This document shows, in pieces, positions 1 to 6,935 of a stretch of DNA of 7,626 nucleotides. The notes beneath the pieces are model-generated. The model was not told the origin of the DNA and did not search any database. It saw only the letters and a program-made list of their open reading frames with translations. A program made the translations under genes and the position numbers. The DNA comes from an uncultured Clostridium sp. (GTDB lineage Bacteria > Bacillota > Clostridia > Clostridiales > Clostridiaceae), in the NCBI GenBank assembly GCA_934777095.1, contig CAKVNP010000092.1:1-7626 (forward strand), given 5' to 3'. Positions within the stretch are counted from its first letter, which is position 1, and each line of letters begins with the position of its first letter.

Positions 1-17
1 AGATTAGGAGGTTTATT

Positions 18-530
18 ATGTCTTACAACTACGAGATAACAAAAGATGATTATATTGATTTTAATTTATATCATATGAAAAACTCATCTTCAAACAAAAT
101 AGTATTTATTTTATTATGCTATATAACACCTATACTATTTGCTATTCCAATCTATATTATTGGCACAAATGTTCTTAAACAGCCAAGTTATTACTGGGTA
201 ATAATTTCTCTTATATTTATAGCGGGCTGGATTTTTACTTATCCAAAGCGTTATAACAGATTAATTATCAGAGAATGTACTAAATCATTAAAAAGAAATG
301 GCAGCAATAATATATTAGGGCAAAAAAACTTAACTGTTGCCGAGGAATCTATCGTAATTAAAGGTGAAAATTCTATTGATAATATTAAATTAAGTGAAAT
401 AAAGGAAATCAAGCTGTATAAAGACTTAATATTAATTTATTTAGATATAAATACTGCCCATATTATTTCAACTAGCTCTTTTACAGCTGAAGAAAAAAAT
501 GCACTTATAAACATGCTTGGTAAAAAATAA
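18..530 (+). CDS. YcxB-like two-helix membrane protein (hypothetical)
   Basis: A complete 170-residue ORF starting at ATG with AGGAGG at 6-11, seven bases upstream. Two hydrophobic stretches, about residues 28-48 and 58-76, look like a transmembrane hairpin. A basic segment (PKRYNR, 76-81) follows. The rest, about 103-168, is soluble and resembles the YcxB-like C-terminal domain: an LTVAEESIVIK strand pair, a short IKLSEIKEIKLYKDLILIYL segment in place of the usual 'W..I..I....D.I.IY' pattern, and a closing 'SSFTAEEKNALINML' resembling the family's 'IPK.AF...E...F' end. The molecular role of this family is not established, so I assign none. It is convergent with the fliB relic and shares a terminator with it. 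Its promoter lies outside the window. Family assignment is from remembered motif pattern, moderate confidence; the ORF itself is well supported. Confidence 0.75.
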   Translation: MSYNYEITKDDYIDFNLYHMKNSSSNKIVFILLCYITPILFAIPIYIIGTNVLKQPSYYWVIISLIFIAGWIFTYPKRYNRLIIRECTKSLKRNGSNNILGQKNLTVAEESIVIKGENSIDNIKLSEIKEIKLYKDLILIYLDINTAHIISTSSFTAEEKNALINMLGKK

Positions 531-572
531 AAGAAGCCTATTTAGTTATCTTAATTCAACTAAATAGGCTTC
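521..572. terminator. Hairpin terminator between convergent genes
   Basis: A perfect 15-bp inverted repeat pairs 533-547 with 558-572 around a 10-nt loop. Read on the minus strand, the stem is followed by a U-rich tail (TTTTATTTTTTA, complement of 532-521), a textbook intrinsic terminator five bases after the fliB-relic stop codon. Read on the plus strand, it begins two bases after the stop of the YcxB-like gene, but the tail (CTTGATTATTC) is poor in U, so termination in that direction is probably weaker. Confidence 0.88.
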
Positions 573-577
573 CTTGA

Positions 578-1697
578 TTATTCTAATATTTCATCAAAAA
601 CTTTGTTATGCTCAGCATCCTTGCTAAAACATTGTATTATACTTAGTATATCTTCTTCATCAATTTCATTATTCCTTGTTATCATTAACGCTGCTAGATA
701 GCATTTAATAACGGTAAATGAATTTCTCAATCTTTTAATACTTAAGGAAAGTGATACCTTATTTATTGGTATTAAGTCCTTAAATACCTGATTCACTAGA
801 TAATTCTCATAGATGTATGAATATCCTGCCAAAGTTGCTTTTATTTTATCATTGTTATTTAGATAGTTTTCTACCTTCTCCATTTCTAAATAATTTTGGG
901 CTAGTTTTTTTAATCTACTGCTCTTGATGTTTTCGATTAAAGATTTATTCTTCAATTTTAAATATACCTCTTCTTCATTAAATTGCCCTAATTTCAAAAA
1001 TTCATCAAAATTCAGTTCTGCAGATTCTTCAATTAACTCATCTATTTCAGCAAATTCTTCAGCATTTAAATGTTGTTCTATTTTATCATAAAATGCTGAC
1101 AATATATTTAAACGTTCTTCGATGCTATATTCTCTATTTTGTAATATTGCGATAGTAATTATCCTTAAATTCCAAAAATATTGAATCAGGCTTTCTGTCC
1201 CCATAAAGGACTCTGTATCGATGATTCTTCTTATTTCAATACAATCTTCATCTATTTCTTCCTCGATTTCTATAAACTCCATTTTATCTTTATTTAGAAA
1301 TGCCAGTCTGCATACTTCTTCACAAGAGGGCAGCCCGCTTTTTTCATATATATCATCAACAATATTATATACCCTGGGATAACTTTTACAGGTGATACAT
1401 AAATTTTCTTCTCCAAGGCCTCCATGAATATTGCATAATTTGTCTTTATTTAAAAATGGGCATTCCTTTTCCCCTACTAAATTCATAAATGCTGCATTAA
1501 AAAAATCATGCTCTTTATTATTTTTAGTATATTTCCCAGCTACTAAATCTTTTAATTCTCCATTGTCTTTCGAATATTTTTTATATGTATCTTCATCTAT
1601 ATTAATATCCCAGCCTGCACAACACGTATCTTAACAATTTAGGCCCTATACATCTAAACTCTTTCATATATTCTGGCATAAAAAAATCTGCTTTCAT
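578..1697 (-). pseudogene. fliB: Flagellin lysine-N-methylase (FliB), frameshifted
   Basis: FliB methylates lysine side chains of flagellin and carries conserved cysteine motifs. The original start is ATG at 1697, with GGAG seven bases upstream. It opens MKADFFMPEYMKEFRCIGPK, the usual FliB N-terminus. The frame then runs out of register: it ends at TAA 1604-1602 after 31 codons. The remainder continues in another frame from GAT at 1630 (DTCCAGWDINIDEDTYKKY) through CPFLNKDKLCNIHGGLGEE, TCKSYPRV and SGLPSCEEVCRL to TAA at 580-578. The two parts join without loss of homology, giving about 372 residues, near the normal family length. The lesion is the seven bases TTGTTAA (1637-1631), where the family's 'C-E' of C-E-D-T-C-C would be six bases (for example TGTGAA). 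The simplest account is one inserted T plus GAA to TAA. An ORF can be read from internal ATG 1486 (302 residues), but it has no ribosome binding site and lacks the DTCCAGW cysteine cluster, so a working product is unlikely. No flagellar genes are in view. Confidence 0.85.
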
Positions 1698-1710
1698 AAT
1701 CTTTCTCCAC
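1698..1710 (-). promoter_or_regulatory. Ribosome binding site fixing the original fliB start
   Basis: GGAG at 1708-1705 lies seven bases before ATG 1697. This supports 1697, rather than the internal ATG at 1486, as the ancestral start. No Shine-Dalgarno sequence precedes 1486. Confidence 0.7.
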
Positions 1711-1724
1711 TGTTTTATTTATTA

Positions 1725-1752
1725 TTATTATCTTTTTTTCGTACTTTTACAA
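1725..1752 (-). promoter_or_regulatory. Possible sigma-A-type promoter of the fliB relic
   Basis: On the minus strand, TTGTAA (1752-1747) and TAATAA (1730-1725) are 16 bases apart, resembling a weak -35/-10 pair. The gene follows a terminator, so it should need its own promoter. The stretch is very AT-rich, so chance matches are common, and the -35 overlaps the T-tract of the upstream terminator. Tentative. Confidence 0.3.
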
Positions 1753-1804
1753 AAAAGAAATCATTTAAAAGAGCTATTACTATAACAAGCTTTAAATGAT
1801 TTCT
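1751..1804 (-). terminator. Intrinsic terminator after ispG
   Basis: A perfect 14-bp inverted repeat pairs 1756-1769 with 1791-1804 around a 21-nt loop; GCT/AGC at 1773-1775 and 1788-1790 can add a short inner helix. On the minus strand it is followed by T5 (1755-1751). It starts ten bases after the ispG stop codon, so it most likely ends the cluster transcript. The stem is AT-rich, with few G-C pairs. Confidence 0.85.
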
Positions 1805-1813
1805 CTAAATTAA

Positions 1814-2863
1814 TTATAAGTTTTCAATTTCCTTTAATAATTCTTCAACTAAATCTTCTTCTTTTACTTTTTTGATAATTTGGCCTTTTTTAAATATTAA
1901 GCCTACCCCATGTCCACCAGCTATTCCAATATCAGCTTCCCTGGCTTCTCCTGGTCCATTAACTACGCAGCCCATTACTGCAACCTTAATGTTCTTATTG
2001 CAATTTTCAAGCCTCTTCTCAACTTCTTCTGCAATCTTAATTGGATTTATTTCCGTTCTTCCACATGTAGGACAAGAAACAAACTGCATTCCCTGCTTTC
2101 TTAAACCTAATGCTTGCAGCATTTCTTTTGCTACCTTAATTTCTTCTATTGGATCAGAAGTTAATGATACTCTAATCGTATCCCCAATGCCTTCTGCAAG
2201 CAATGTACCAATACCTAAAGTTGATTTAATTGTACCTCTAAATACTGTTCCTGATTCTGTTACTCCTAAATGAAGAGGATAGTCACATTTTTCACTCATT
2301 AATCTATAAGCCTTAATCATCATAGGTACATCTGAAGACTTAATTGATATTACTATATCATAGAATCCTACTTCTTCTAAAATCTTCACATGGCTCATTG
2401 CAGATTCCACTAAACCCTCTGCAGTAACTTTTCCATCTCTCTCTAAGATTTCTTTTTCAAGAGAACCAGAATTTACCCCTATTCTTATGGGAATATTCTT
2501 AGCTTTTGCTGTTTCAGCTACTATTTTTACTCTTTCCATTGAACCAATGTTTCCTGGATTAATTCTTAATGCTGCAACACCATTTTCAATAGATTTTAAT
2601 GCTAATCTATAATCAAAATGGATATCTGCAACTACTGGCATTGGTGACATCTTACAAATTTCCTTTAAGCTTTCTGCTGCCTCCATATCTGGAACTGCAC
2701 ATCTTATTATTTCGCAGCCTGCAATATGAAGTTTTCTAATCTGCTCTAGAGTAGCCTCAGCATCTCTTGTATCTGTATTTGTCATAGACTGTATTGAAAC
2801 CGGTGCATCTCCACCAACTAATACAGAACCCACTCTAACTTGTCTTGTCTTTTTTCTTTCCAT
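1814..2863 (-). CDS. ispG: 4-hydroxy-3-methylbut-2-enyl diphosphate synthase, IspG
   Basis: IspG (GcpE) carries out the penultimate MEP-pathway step in the cytoplasm: reductive ring opening of 2-C-methyl-D-erythritol 2,4-cyclodiphosphate to HMBPP, using a [4Fe-4S] cluster and an electron donor such as flavodoxin or ferredoxin. At 349 residues it has the compact bacterial length. The N-terminal TIM-barrel shows VSIQSMTNTDT (22-32), the ADIHFDYRLA segment (79-88), ALRINPGNIG (98-107) and GVTESGT (200-206). The C-terminal reductase-like part carries the cluster ligands C264 and C267 in SCPTCGRTE and C299 in MGCVVNGPGEA, with E306 where E. coli has catalytic Glu312. The start is ATG 2863 with GAGGTGG just upstream, abutting the rseP stop codon; the gap is 11 bases, so co-translation with rseP is likely. 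It is the last gene before a terminator. All expected residues are present. Confidence 0.97.
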   Translation of the reverse strand: MERKKTRQVRVGSVLVGGDAPVSIQSMTNTDTRDAEATLEQIRKLHIAGCEIIRCAVPDMEAAESLKEICKMSPMPVVADIHFDYRLALKSIENGVAALRINPGNIGSMERVKIVAETAKAKNIPIRIGVNSGSLEKEILERDGKVTAEGLVESAMSHVKILEEVGFYDIVISIKSSDVPMMIKAYRLMSEKCDYPLHLGVTESGTVFRGTIKSTLGIGTLLAEGIGDTIRVSLTSDPIEEIKVAKEMLQALGLRKQGMQFVSCPTCGRTEINPIKIAEEVEKRLENCNKNIKVAVMGCVVNGPGEAREADIGIAGGHGVGLIFKKGQIIKKVKEEDLVEELLKEIENL

Positions 2864-2874
2864 TTTTCCACCTC

Positions 2875-3840
2875 TTAAAGTGCAACTGGGAATATTATAT
2901 CTTTTAAGGTTACTATTAACATGAAGCCCATTAAGATAATAAATCCTACATAATTTAATGTTCCCACAATTTTGTCTGGCACTTTTTTCTTAGTAATGAA
3001 TTCTATTAATAATATTAATGCCCATCCACCATCTAGTGCTGGGAAAGGAAGTAAATTAAATACAGCAAGGTTTATGCTTATAATACCTAAGAAATTACAT
3101 AATGTCTGCCAGCCACTTTGCGCTGCTTTTCCTGACATTCTTATCATAGTAACCGGTCCACCGATATCTGTCTTTAAATTAAGCTTACCTGTTACAAGCA
3201 TTGCTAAACTCTTGTAAGTTACCTTCACTGTTGAAATAGTCTGTCTATAAGTATACCTTAATGTCTGCCCAAATGTTGGCTCTGTAACTCTTTCATAGGC
3301 AAATCCTATTTGATAGTAATCTCCATTACTGCTGTTTACAAGCTTTGGAGTTAGCTCAAAATCTAATTTCTTTCCTTCTCTTTCAACTAATAAATCAAAA
3401 GACTTTCCGTTTATCATTAAAAGCTTATCTCCTGGCTGTAGGCCTGCTTCTTCAGCTGCGGAATCAGCTACTATAGAATCAATTGTATTTTCCACAAAAC
3501 CTACATTTGAATATACTAAAGCAAAGCATACAAATGCTAAGACAATATTCATGAAAGCTCCTGCTAAAATAACTGAAAGCCTTCTTAAAGGAGACTTATT
3601 TGAGAAACTTCGTTCATCATCTACCGCTTCCTCTTCACCCATCATCTTTACATATCCACCAATAGGAAGAAGCCTAAGAGAGTATTGTGTTTCTTTACCT
3701 TTATGCGAATAAACTTCTGGCCCCATCCCGATTGAGAATTCTTCTACTCTTATTCCATTAAGCTTAGCTAAAGTAAAATGTCCAAGCTCATGAACAATAA
3801 TTAATAAACTAAATCCTAATATAGCCCATATAATATACAT
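2875..3840 (-). CDS. rseP: Intramembrane zinc metalloprotease RseP (site-2 protease)
   Basis: A site-2-type protease of the RseP/RasP family, which cuts transmembrane segments of regulators such as anti-sigma factors and clears signal-peptide remnants. The 321 residues show the zinc motif HELGH (17-21) in the first membrane helix, the LPIGGYVKM loop (58-66), a second helix (about 88-110, LAGAFMNIVLAF), a PDZ domain (about 122-165), GGPV (227-230), NLLPFPALDGG (262-272) with the third zinc ligand D270, and a last helix (about 294-314). The PDZ is short: INGKSFD (143-149) runs directly into LVEREGKKLDFELTP (150-165), where relatives have about 15-20 more residues with the carboxylate-binding helix. 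Family members are usually about 335 residues or longer, so the total length fits this loss. Both catalytic motifs are intact, so it is probably active. The start is ATG 3840; AGGAGG (3854-3849) overlaps the dxr stop codon. Confidence 0.95.
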   Translation of the reverse strand: MYIIWAILGFSLLIIVHELGHFTLAKLNGIRVEEFSIGMGPEVYSHKGKETQYSLRLLPIGGYVKMMGEEEAVDDERSFSNKSPLRRLSVILAGAFMNIVLAFVCFALVYSNVGFVENTIDSIVADSAAEEAGLQPGDKLLMINGKSFDLLVEREGKKLDFELTPKLVNSSNGDYYQIGFAYERVTEPTFGQTLRYTYRQTISTVKVTYKSLAMLVTGKLNLKTDIGGPVTMIRMSGKAAQSGWQTLCNFLGIISINLAVFNLLPFPALDGGWALILLIEFITKKKVPDKIVGTLNYVGFIILMGFMLIVTLKDIIFPVAL

Positions 3841-3852
3841 TCCTATTTCCTC

Positions 3853-5013
3853 CTAATTCCATTTGTTTTTAATATATTCCCTAACTTTTTCATCTAGAGC
3901 AATTATATTATCAATAGTCATTTCATTATCTTTTTCAGATCTGAACTTATCCATACATTCTTCTATTATATCTGCAATCTGCAAGAATTTTATCTTTTCT
4001 TGTAAAAGAAGGGCTACTGCTTCTTCATTTGCTCCATTTAGGATACACGGCATCATTCCCCCCTCTTTTCCTGCCTTAAAAGCAAGATTTAAACATTTAA
4101 ACGTCTCAAAATCCGGCTTTTCAAAAGTAAGCATGCCTACTTCATAAAAACTTATCGGCTTAGCAATTTGTTCTTTTCTCTCTGGATAATTAAGTGCATA
4201 CTGTATTGGCAGCCTCATATCAGGTGAGCCCATCTGAGCAATAACACTAGCGTCCTTATATTCAACCATTGAATGTACAATGCTTTGAGGATGTACAACA
4301 ACTTCTATATTGTCGTAATCACAATCAAATAAAAAATGAGCTTCAATTACTTCTAATCCTTTATTCATTAATGTTGCAGAATCTATTGAAATCTTCTGTC
4401 CCATATTCCATTTTGGATGTTTTAGTGCCTGATGTACTGTTACATCTTTTAAATATTCTGTTTTTCTGCCCCTAAAAGGCCCCCCTGACGCTGTTAAAAT
4501 TATCTTGTTTATGTCTTTATTTTTATATCCGCTTAATGATTGGAATATAGCACTATGTTCAGAATCTACAGGTAAAATCTTAACGTTACATTCCTTTGCT
4601 TTTGCCATTACTATTTCACCTGCAACAACTAAAGTTTCCTTATTTGCTAAGGCTATATCTTTCCCTGCTTCAATTGCCGCCAGCGTTGGTCTTAATCCAA
4701 TCATTCCTACTACTGAAGTAACAACAGTATCTATTTCATTTAATGAAGCAACTTTAATAAGCCCTTCTATACCTTTTAACACTTCAATATCTTTACCATT
4801 TTCTTTGCAGAACTTACTAACTGCCTCTGCTGACTTTTCGTCCATCATTGCAACATATTTAGGTGAAAATTCATTTATTATTTCAATTATTTTATCAACA
4901 GATGAATTTGCAGTTATTCCTATTAAGTTTATTTTTTCATTAGAATTCCTTATTACATCTAATGTTTGAGTCCCTATAGAGCCTGTTGCTCCTAAAATTG
5001 ATATATTTTTCAT
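3853..5013 (-). CDS. dxr: 1-deoxy-D-xylulose 5-phosphate reductoisomerase, Dxr
   Basis: Dxr (IspC) converts DXP to 2-C-methyl-D-erythritol 4-phosphate using NADPH and a divalent metal. It is the first committed MEP-pathway enzyme and the target of fosmidomycin. At 386 residues it is full length. The NADPH site GATGSIG is at 8-14. ALANKETLV (121-129) and LPVDSEHSA (147-155) follow, with metal ligands D150 and E152; the third ligand E221 lies in MNKGLEVIEA (216-225). Phosphate and substrate residues line up with E. coli by a constant offset of ten: S176 in TASGGPFR, H199, S212, N217 and K218. The C-terminal helical domain carries the NGANEEAV motif (326-333). The start is ATG 5013 with AGGAGG at 5024-5019. 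The stop TAG is part of the rseP ribosome binding site, and the permease ends 17 bases upstream, so the three genes are probably co-transcribed. Confidence 0.97.
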   Translation of the reverse strand: MKNISILGATGSIGTQTLDVIRNSNEKINLIGITANSSVDKIIEIINEFSPKYVAMMDEKSAEAVSKFCKENGKDIEVLKGIEGLIKVASLNEIDTVVTSVVGMIGLRPTLAAIEAGKDIALANKETLVVAGEIVMAKAKECNVKILPVDSEHSAIFQSLSGYKNKDINKIILTASGGPFRGRKTEYLKDVTVHQALKHPKWNMGQKISIDSATLMNKGLEVIEAHFLFDCDYDNIEVVVHPQSIVHSMVEYKDASVIAQMGSPDMRLPIQYALNYPERKEQIAKPISFYEVGMLTFEKPDFETFKCLNLAFKAGKEGGMMPCILNGANEEAVALLLQEKIKFLQIADIIEECMDKFRSEKDNEMTIDNIIALDEKVREYIKNKWN

Positions 5014-5030
5014 TGTAACCTCCTATGTAA

Positions 5031-5984
5031 CTAGCTATAAATTATATCCTTAGCTAAAAGACAATATATTGGACCGGCTAATATTCCAATAAAGCCAAAC
5101 ATTTCTGCTCCAATATATATAGATAGCATAATAGCCAATGGATGAATATCTAGTTTAGAGCTTAAATACTTAAGTTCTAATATTTCTCGTATAATTTGAG
5201 ACAATAGATAAAGTGCTATAAGTCCAATAACTACTAAATACTTCTCCATTATTATATTGTATATTATAATTGGTATAAAAACAATTATTGTTCCAACATA
5301 CGGCAATATATCTAAAATTCCACATAAAATTCCTAAAAGAAGACTGCTAGGTATTCCAAGTATCTTAAAGCCTGCAATAATTATGACAGTACATATTATT
5401 ACCAACCTTAATTCAATTCTTATTACATTTTTTAAGTTCTCCTTTTTAATAAATGCTTTTTGTAAAATCTCTTGAGGGATTATCTTGCCTAATAAAATTG
5501 AAAACCTCTCTTTATCTGTAATTAAGAAATATACACATATATTACCTATTATATATGATAAAATCCCTTCACCTGTAATACTTGCCCCTGATTTAAGCAT
5601 ATTTCCAGAAAAACTTTTAAGTCCGCTTTGTAAAACTTTATCAATTTCAAAACCAAAGATTAATTTAATATTTCTTTCAAGTATAATAAAATCATTTGTG
5701 CCATTCTTTAATGCTTTATTTATTATTCTCGCCATTTCATTACCAAAATAAAATATAAAGCAAAATAATATTACATTTATTATCAGAATCCCCAAAGCAC
5801 CTGCAATCTTTGATGGAATATTAACTTTTTGAAGACAGTTATATATTGGTCTTATAAACAGCATAAGTATCAAAATACTTATAAAAGGTTTAAAATAAAA
5901 TTTTATTGTTAAGGTCATTAAAGCAAGCACCAGCGCTATAATAAGCAGTAAAATTATTTTATTATACTTTAAATATACTTTCAT
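5031..5984 (-). CDS. AI-2E/YtvI-family membrane permease
   Basis: A 317-residue polytopic protein of the AI-2E transporter superfamily, whose members include sporulation protein YtvI and exporters of diverse small solutes. Hydrophobic segments lie at about 9-26, 30-45, 61-81, 139-156, 195-213, 214-245, 248-265 and 280-311. The central stretch about 83-138 is the more polar extracytoplasmic region usual in the family. Signatures are LGIPSSLLLG...DILPYVGT (209-232), REILELKYLSSKL (266-278) and HPLAIMLSIYIGAEMFGFIG (281-300) followed by the GP of ILAGP. It is slightly shorter than many members. The start ATG 5984 is chosen because AAGGAG lies six bases upstream; reading from a TTG at 6011 would add nine residues but has no ribosome binding site. 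It is noticeably more AT-rich than the enzyme genes beside it. Substrate unknown; placement next to dxr hints at an envelope or sporulation role, but that is inference. Confidence 0.85.
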   Translation of the reverse strand: MKVYLKYNKIILLLIIALVLALMTLTIKFYFKPFISILILMLFIRPIYNCLQKVNIPSKIAGALGILIINVILFCFIFYFGNEMARIINKALKNGTNDFIILERNIKLIFGFEIDKVLQSGLKSFSGNMLKSGASITGEGILSYIIGNICVYFLITDKERFSILLGKIIPQEILQKAFIKKENLKNVIRIELRLVIICTVIIIAGFKILGIPSSLLLGILCGILDILPYVGTIIVFIPIIIYNIIMEKYLVVIGLIALYLLSQIIREILELKYLSSKLDIHPLAIMLSIYIGAEMFGFIGILAGPIYCLLAKDIIYS

Positions 5985-5996
5985 AATGGTCTCCTT
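5985..5996 (-). promoter_or_regulatory. Ribosome binding site deciding the permease start
   Basis: AAGGAG at 5996-5991 is followed by six bases and ATG 5984. The alternative upstream TTG codon (6011-6009) is preceded only by A/T-rich sequence with no purine-rich Shine-Dalgarno match. Confidence 0.75.
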
Positions 5997-6027
5997 ATTG
6001 ATAATAAACAATTTAAAGTTTCATTTA

Positions 6028-6056
6028 AGTATATTTAATTGCAGTTCTGTTAATGC
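6028..6056 (-). promoter_or_regulatory. Candidate promoter for permease-dxr-rseP-ispG
   Basis: A TATACT hexamer (6033-6028, minus strand) is a good -10 match. The sequence 17 bases upstream, GCATTA (6056-6051), is a poor -35 for sigma-A; TTAACA (6053-6048) is a better hexamer but only 14 bases away. A promoter is expected here because a terminator lies just upstream. The exact position is uncertain. Confidence 0.25.
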
Positions 6057-6071
6057 TATATTTACTATAAT

Positions 6072-6111
6072 AAAAAATACCAAATATTAATTTTATTAAT
6101 ATTTGGTATTT
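6072..6111 (-). terminator. Intrinsic terminator between cdsA and the permease gene
   Basis: An uninterrupted 17-bp inverted repeat pairs 6075-6091 with 6095-6111 around a 3-nt loop. On the minus strand the stem runs into six T (complement of 6077-6072), then ATT. It lies 14 bases after the cdsA stop codon. The stem has only two G-C pairs, so it may terminate incompletely and allow read-through into the downstream genes. Confidence 0.75.
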
Positions 6112-6125
6112 ATATCTATATATAT

Positions 6126-6920
6126 TTATATATTCACAATAAAAGTAAGATAATAGAATACAACTACAGCGTTAAATAAAATTGAATCAAATCTATCTAA
6201 CACCCCACCATGTCCTGGTATTAAATCACTATAATCTTTTAGCCCAACGTATCTCTTAATTGATGAAGCAACTAGATCTCCAAATGTCCCCATTATTCCA
6301 CAAATAGCTCCTATTAAGAAATAGTGTATATGTGCAACTTCTGGTATATTTGCTCCTATGATCATCCCAAAGATTCCACAGCCTACTGTAGCTCCTAAAA
6401 TTCCTCCAATAAGTCCTTCTACTGTCTTTTTAGGACTTACTTCTGGACATAGTTTTCTCTTTCCTAAATACTTTCCTGCATAATAAGCTGCACTATCAGC
6501 AACCCATGATCCAATAAAGATCAGCCATACTAAATATTTACCACCTGTCTTTGCATTAACTAGGGGAATAAAGCTAAATAGTACTGCAACATAAATAAAT
6601 CCTAAGAATGTTACAGCTACATCCATAAATGAATATTTTAAATTTATTATTGGTATTATAAGTGATAATACCATTGCTAAAACAACCATATACATTAAAT
6701 TTTCAAAATTATTACCTATAAGATAATATATAGCTAGTAAAGCATAGCCGATTATCGGCATTGATTTAATTTCTTTTGTCTTAAGTGCATTATAAAATTC
6801 ATATAAGCCGCAAACTGATAAAGCAATTGTAAATAGCTTTAACGGTAGCCCACCAAAGTATACAAATAGTAATAATGGGGCTAAGACAGCTGCTCCTATA
6901 TATCTTTTATTTATTTTCAT
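6126..6920 (-). CDS. cdsA: Phosphatidate cytidylyltransferase, CdsA
   Basis: CdsA is the integral-membrane enzyme that makes CDP-diacylglycerol from phosphatidic acid and CTP, the precursor of phosphatidylglycerol, cardiolipin and phosphatidylserine-derived lipids. The 264 residues are mostly hydrophobic, with about eight membrane segments. The cytoplasmic active-site stretch shows WVADSAAYYAGKYLGKRKLCP (139-159 region) and SPKKTVEG (162-169). The C-terminal family signature at 219-245 matches throughout: SSIKR, then LKDYSDLIPGHGG and LDRFD. Length is normal for Firmicutes. The start is ATG 6920 with AGGAGAG just upstream, overlapping the TAA of uppS; the gap is 15 bases, so the two genes are almost surely one transcript. 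A hairpin terminator follows the stop codon. Confidence 0.97.
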   Translation of the reverse strand: MKINKRYIGAAVLAPLLLFVYFGGLPLKLFTIALSVCGLYEFYNALKTKEIKSMPIIGYALLAIYYLIGNNFENLMYMVVLAMVLSLIIPIINLKYSFMDVAVTFLGFIYVAVLFSFIPLVNAKTGGKYLVWLIFIGSWVADSAAYYAGKYLGKRKLCPEVSPKKTVEGLIGGILGATVGCGIFGMIIGANIPEVAHIHYFLIGAICGIMGTFGDLVASSIKRYVGLKDYSDLIPGHGGVLDRFDSILFNAVVVFYYLTFIVNI

Positions 6921-6935
6921 ATTATTTCTCTCCTA

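Noticed and set aside
578..1486. A 302-codon ORF that could be annotated as a complete gene
   Set aside because: It begins at an internal Met with no Shine-Dalgarno, and clear FliB homology continues upstream in the same frame (DTCCAGW) and then in a shifted frame (FRCIGPK). It is the body of a broken gene.
1872..2273. Plus-strand open frames inside ispG, rseP, dxr and the permease
   Set aside because: They are antisense to strongly conserved coding sequence, lack ribosome binding sites and show no recognisable protein features.
5031..5984. Calling the permease an autoinducer-2 exporter
   Set aside because: The superfamily name does not predict substrate, and nothing in the neighbourhood (no luxS or lsr-type genes) points to AI-2.
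5985..6011. Upstream TTG start adding nine residues to the permease
   Set aside because: No ribosome binding site precedes it, while the ATG at 5984 has AAGGAG at ideal spacing; part of the putative extension is that ribosome binding site.
6095..6135. TA-rich dinucleotide run near the end of cdsA
   Set aside because: Ordinary low-complexity AT sequence next to the terminator; it overlaps the cdsA stop region and shows no repeat unit of interest.
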